DNA of 64,000 bases from Bacteroidales bacterium. GTDB taxonomy: Bacteria > Bacteroidota > Bacteroidia > Bacteroidales > Marinilabiliaceae. Shown in pieces: positions 61,807 to 64,000 of this stretch (its first letter is position 1; each line of letters opens with the position of its first letter). Made by a program: the position numbers and the translations under genes. The notes under the pieces were generated by a model. The model was not told the DNA's origin. It worked only from the letters and a program-made list of their open reading frames with translations, and made no database searches. The DNA lies in the NCBI GenBank assembly GCA_017960905.1, contig JAGCYH010000006.1:1-64000 (forward strand), read 5' to 3'.

Positions 61807-62021
61807 AATACCGCAAAGATATACATAAACAATTAAAAATGAAGAATGAAAAATGAACTTTATCTCGATAGACGACCGTACGTCTCTACTCTTTACACTT
61901 TACACATTATTCTCTACACATTACTCTTTCCTCTCTACTCTCTACACTTTACTCTTTCCTCCCTGCAACAAAAATGCGGCGCCGACGTAAAATCCAATGT
62001 TTTTTGCAAAATTAACCACGT
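61807..62021. other. Intergenic region with a pyrimidine-rich tract
   Basis: Between divergent genes. About 61881-61972 is almost pure C/T with A interruptions, built of CTCTACACTTTACTCTT-like words in irregular tandem. It begins with the CGTCTCTACTCTTTA word shared with the palindrome at 13112-13131. The minus-strand -7 box TATCTTTG lies at 61814-61821. No gene is seen. Confidence 0.55.
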
Positions 62022-62420
62022 ATGTTGTATTTAATAATCGCCATTATTGTAATTTTGCTGGCGCTAATGATTTTTTTCCTGCGCGTCGTTATGCGTAGCG
62101 CGGAGTACAAAAAATCTATTTTGCGTCTCAGTAAGTTATTGTTCCCCGATGGCGACAGCCAGCGCGACATGGTTTTGCAGGAGTTCGGAGTACTGACCGA
62201 CAACCATTACACAAAAGATGAGTTGCTCGATTATTACCTCAAAATCAAAGGTTTGCAAGTCGTCGACTTGCACGCTATGGCCGACTCCTCCGTCAGGCGG
62301 TTTCTTATGAGACCTACTAAGATTAGGCTGAAATACACAGAGTTGAAAAAATTCTACGCCACCTATCTCGACTACCGGCAGGAGTTCCGCATCGATGGCG
62401 CAGGTTTCTCTGACAAATAA
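62022..62420 (+). CDS. Small membrane-anchored protein of unknown function
   Basis: A 132-residue protein with an N-terminal membrane helix (residues 2-23) and a basic, helical cytoplasmic part (EYKKSILRLSKLLFP, SVRRFLMRPTKIRLKYTELK). Not recognised. Its end overlaps the longest aroB reading; the aroB start chosen here is 13 bases beyond its stop. A 9-bp perfect inverted repeat (62254-62272) lies in GLQVVDLH. Confidence 0.65.
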   Translation: MLYLIIAIIVILLALMIFFLRVVMRSAEYKKSILRLSKLLFPDGDSQRDMVLQEFGVLTDNHYTKDELLDYYLKIKGLQVVDLHAMADSSVRRFLMRPTKIRLKYTELKKFYATYLDYRQEFRIDGAGFSDK

Positions 62421-62433
62421 CATATATGTGAAT

Positions 62434-63507
62434 ATGCAAGAAATAGCTGAGCAGTGCAGAGTTTTCGCGTCGGACGACCTTGTCGCCGACCTCTCAAATC
62501 TTTTAACACAGTACCCTCAACAAGCAGTTTTTCTCTTGGCCGACGAAGGCTCTTTCGCCGCCTGTGCCGACATTCTGAAGTCTATACCGCACTTCGACGC
62601 GTGCCGCACCATTGTCATCGCCCAAGGCGATGACAACAAAAATATCGATACTGTTGCCCGTGTGTGGCAATTCCTGAGCGACAATGGCGCCACGCGTAAG
62701 TCGGTGCTCGTCAATCTCGGCGGCGGTATGCCGTGCGACCTTGGAGGATTCTGCGCTTCGACATTCAAACGCGGAATCGACTTCGTAAACATCCCGACTA
62801 CGATACTCGCTCAAGTGGATGCCTCGCTCGGCGGTAAGACGGGCTTCAACTTGGGCAGCCTCAAAAACGAAATCGGCGTCTTCTCTGTTGCCAAAGCCGT
62901 TGTCATCTCGCCTGTTTTTCTCAAAACACTCAACCACGAGAATTTTCTTTCAGGCTTCGCCGAAATGCTCAAACACGGACTCATAGCCGATGCCGACTAT
63001 TACAACCGACTGATTGCTTTCGATACTTTCGAACCCGACTACGACAAGCTGCATGGGCTTGTGTGTGAGTCGATTAAAATAAAAAATCGCGTCGTCGAAG
63101 CCGACCCGAAAGAGAATGGCTTGCGCAAGGCTCTGAACTTCGGACATACCTTCGGACACGCATTCGAAACATTGCAAATGCGTCGGCATACGCCTATACT
63201 CCACGGCTACGCCGTGGCGTACGGCATGATGTGCGAACTCATCATGAGCCGCAACCTCCGCAACCTCGATCCTCACTTCTGCGAACAAGCATGCGTCGAT
63301 ATGTCGCTGCTGTACGGACCGCTGCAAGTGAGCGAGGACGATATCGACGAACTCGTAGAACTGATGCACCACGACAAGAAAAACGACGGACGGGGCATTA
63401 ACTTCTCACTTATACCGCAAGCGGGACAAGTGGAAGTGAATATTGTTGTCGAACGTAGCGAAATAGAAAAGGCATTGCGCGATTTTCTTGTAATAAATTT
63501 TTCATAA
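62434..63507 (+). CDS. aroB: 3-dehydroquinate synthase AroB
   Basis: Converts DAHP to 3-dehydroquinate in the shikimate pathway. The protein is 357 residues from the ATG at 62434; an in-frame ATG at 62395 would add 13 residues and overlap the previous gene. Motifs: NLGGGMPCDLGGFCAS (nucleotide binding), NIPTTILAQVDASLGGKTG, the Lys-His stretch AEMLKHGLIAD and the metal-binding LNFGHTFGHAFE. It is followed 4 bases later by aroA. An 11-bp inverted repeat lies at 62612-62636. Confidence 0.95.
   Translation: MQEIAEQCRVFASDDLVADLSNLLTQYPQQAVFLLADEGSFAACADILKSIPHFDACRTIVIAQGDDNKNIDTVARVWQFLSDNGATRKSVLVNLGGGMPCDLGGFCASTFKRGIDFVNIPTTILAQVDASLGGKTGFNLGSLKNEIGVFSVAKAVVISPVFLKTLNHENFLSGFAEMLKHGLIADADYYNRLIAFDTFEPDYDKLHGLVCESIKIKNRVVEADPKENGLRKALNFGHTFGHAFETLQMRRHTPILHGYAVAYGMMCELIMSRNLRNLDPHFCEQACVDMSLLYGPLQVSEDDIDELVELMHHDKKNDGRGINFSLIPQAGQVEVNIVVERSEIEKALRDFLVINFS
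62612..62636. repeat. In-gene inverted repeat, 11-bp stem, 3-base loop
   Basis: TTGTCATCGCC is mirrored after CAA, within aroB (IVIAQGDDN codons). Confidence 0.9.
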
Positions 63508-63511
63508 TCAG

Positions 63512-64000
63512 ATGATTGCAACAGTAAAAGCAACCTCGCTTCACGACGCGCAAATAACGCTGCCGACATCAAAAAGTATCAGCAACCGTCTGTTGCTGAT
63601 ACGCATTCTCTGTGGCACAAACTTCGACATTCGCAACCTCTCCGACAGCGACGACACAGCCGTGATGCTCGCTGCCATGCGTTCCGACCTCAGCCTTGTC
63701 GATGTCGGTGCGGCTGGTACTTCTATGCGATTCCTTACGGCATATCTGGCCACGGCACGCGGACAACATACTATTACCGGCAGCGAACGCATGAAATGCC
63801 GACCAATCTCGATTCTCGTCGATGCTTTGCGACAACTTGGCGCAAAGATACAATACGCTGAACGCGAGGGCTTTCCGCCTCTCAATATCGAAGGCACCGA
63901 TCTTGCCGGTCGTACGCTCGCATTGCAAGGCAATGTGAGCAGCCAGTACATATCGGCGCTGATGCTTATCGCGCCATATATTCGTGGCGGTCTTACGCTC
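63512..64000 (+). CDS. aroA: 5-enolpyruvylshikimate-3-phosphate synthase AroA (5' part; runs off the window)
   Basis: The first 163 codons of EPSP synthase, the sixth step of the shikimate pathway. The PEP-site motif SKSISNR (residues 20-26), NLSDSDDT, DVGAAGTSMRF and the later VSSQYISALML are diagnostic. It starts 4 bases after aroB and forms an aroB-aroA operon. An 11-bp perfect inverted repeat (63576-63602) spans exactly the conserved SISNRLLLI codons. Confidence 0.95.
   Translation, partial: MIATVKATSLHDAQITLPTSKSISNRLLLIRILCGTNFDIRNLSDSDDTAVMLAAMRSDLSLVDVGAAGTSMRFLTAYLATARGQHTITGSERMKCRPISILVDALRQLGAKIQYAEREGFPPLNIEGTDLAGRTLALQGNVSSQYISALMLIAPYIRGGLTL
63576..63602. repeat. In-gene inverted repeat, 11-bp stem, 5-base loop
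   Basis: GTATCAGCAAC is mirrored after CGTCT, over the active-site SISNR codons of aroA. Confidence 0.92.

Overview
The window looks like a chromosomal stretch of a Bacteroidota genome, most likely an uncultured gut- or rumen-type member of the Bacteroidales. The clues are: Bacteroidota-type promoters (TTG about 20 bases before a TAnnTTTG box), few Shine-Dalgarno sites, many short-signal lipoproteins, a SusC-like TonB receptor paired with a DUF4249 lipoprotein, a type IX secretion sorting domain, BspA-type leucine-rich repeat proteins, NVEALA and six-bladed propeller proteins, and a PPDK plus branching-enzyme carbon metabolism. The species cannot be named from the sequence.

Layout. 1-7.1 kb: the start of a GH2 beta-galactosidase, a small membrane protein, and a three-gene translationally coupled operon around a C10 (streptopain-like) protease. 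7.2-13 kb: tadA, an Ig-like lipoprotein and a large LRR protein with a T9SS tail. 13-18 kb: a hydrolase, folB, glnS, lepA. 18.4-22.6 kb: an outer-membrane barrel, imelysin lipoprotein and di-haem oxidoreductase operon. 22.7-24.7 kb: two propeller lipoproteins. 25-31 kb: a histidine-kinase-like protein whose phospho-acceptor His is Gln, glgB and ppdK. 31-37 kb: a repeat lipoprotein, a barrel protein and an orphan chemoreceptor with three direct repeats upstream. 37-40.7 kb: DUF4249 plus TonB receptor, and a CAT-anticodon tRNA. 40.9-45.7 kb: an operon of an NVEALA peptide, a propeller lipoprotein, a SUMF/FISUMP-like protein and a thioredoxin-like protein, with another propeller protein upstream. 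45.7-48.7 kb: a modular esterase. 48.9-50.9 kb: an AT-rich island of four small unknown genes. 51-59 kb: rfbB-rfbD, two small proteins, leuS, groES-groEL and tRNA-Arg. 59-62 kb: a propeller protein and an AmpG-like transporter. 62-64 kb: a membrane protein, aroB and the start of aroA.

The strongest unexplained signal is not a gene. Perfect, closely spaced inverted repeats (stems of 9-14 bp, loops of 0-6 bases) lie inside the reading frames of ordinary genes across most of the window. I located 39 by eye, against roughly two expected by chance, and their sequences differ from one another. They are absent or rare in the AT-rich island, in groEL and in the lipoprotein with lipocalin-like repeats. 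The second candidate system is the NVEALA/propeller/thioredoxin operon and its structured leader. The third is the kinase-like protein without its His next to the glycogen branching enzyme.
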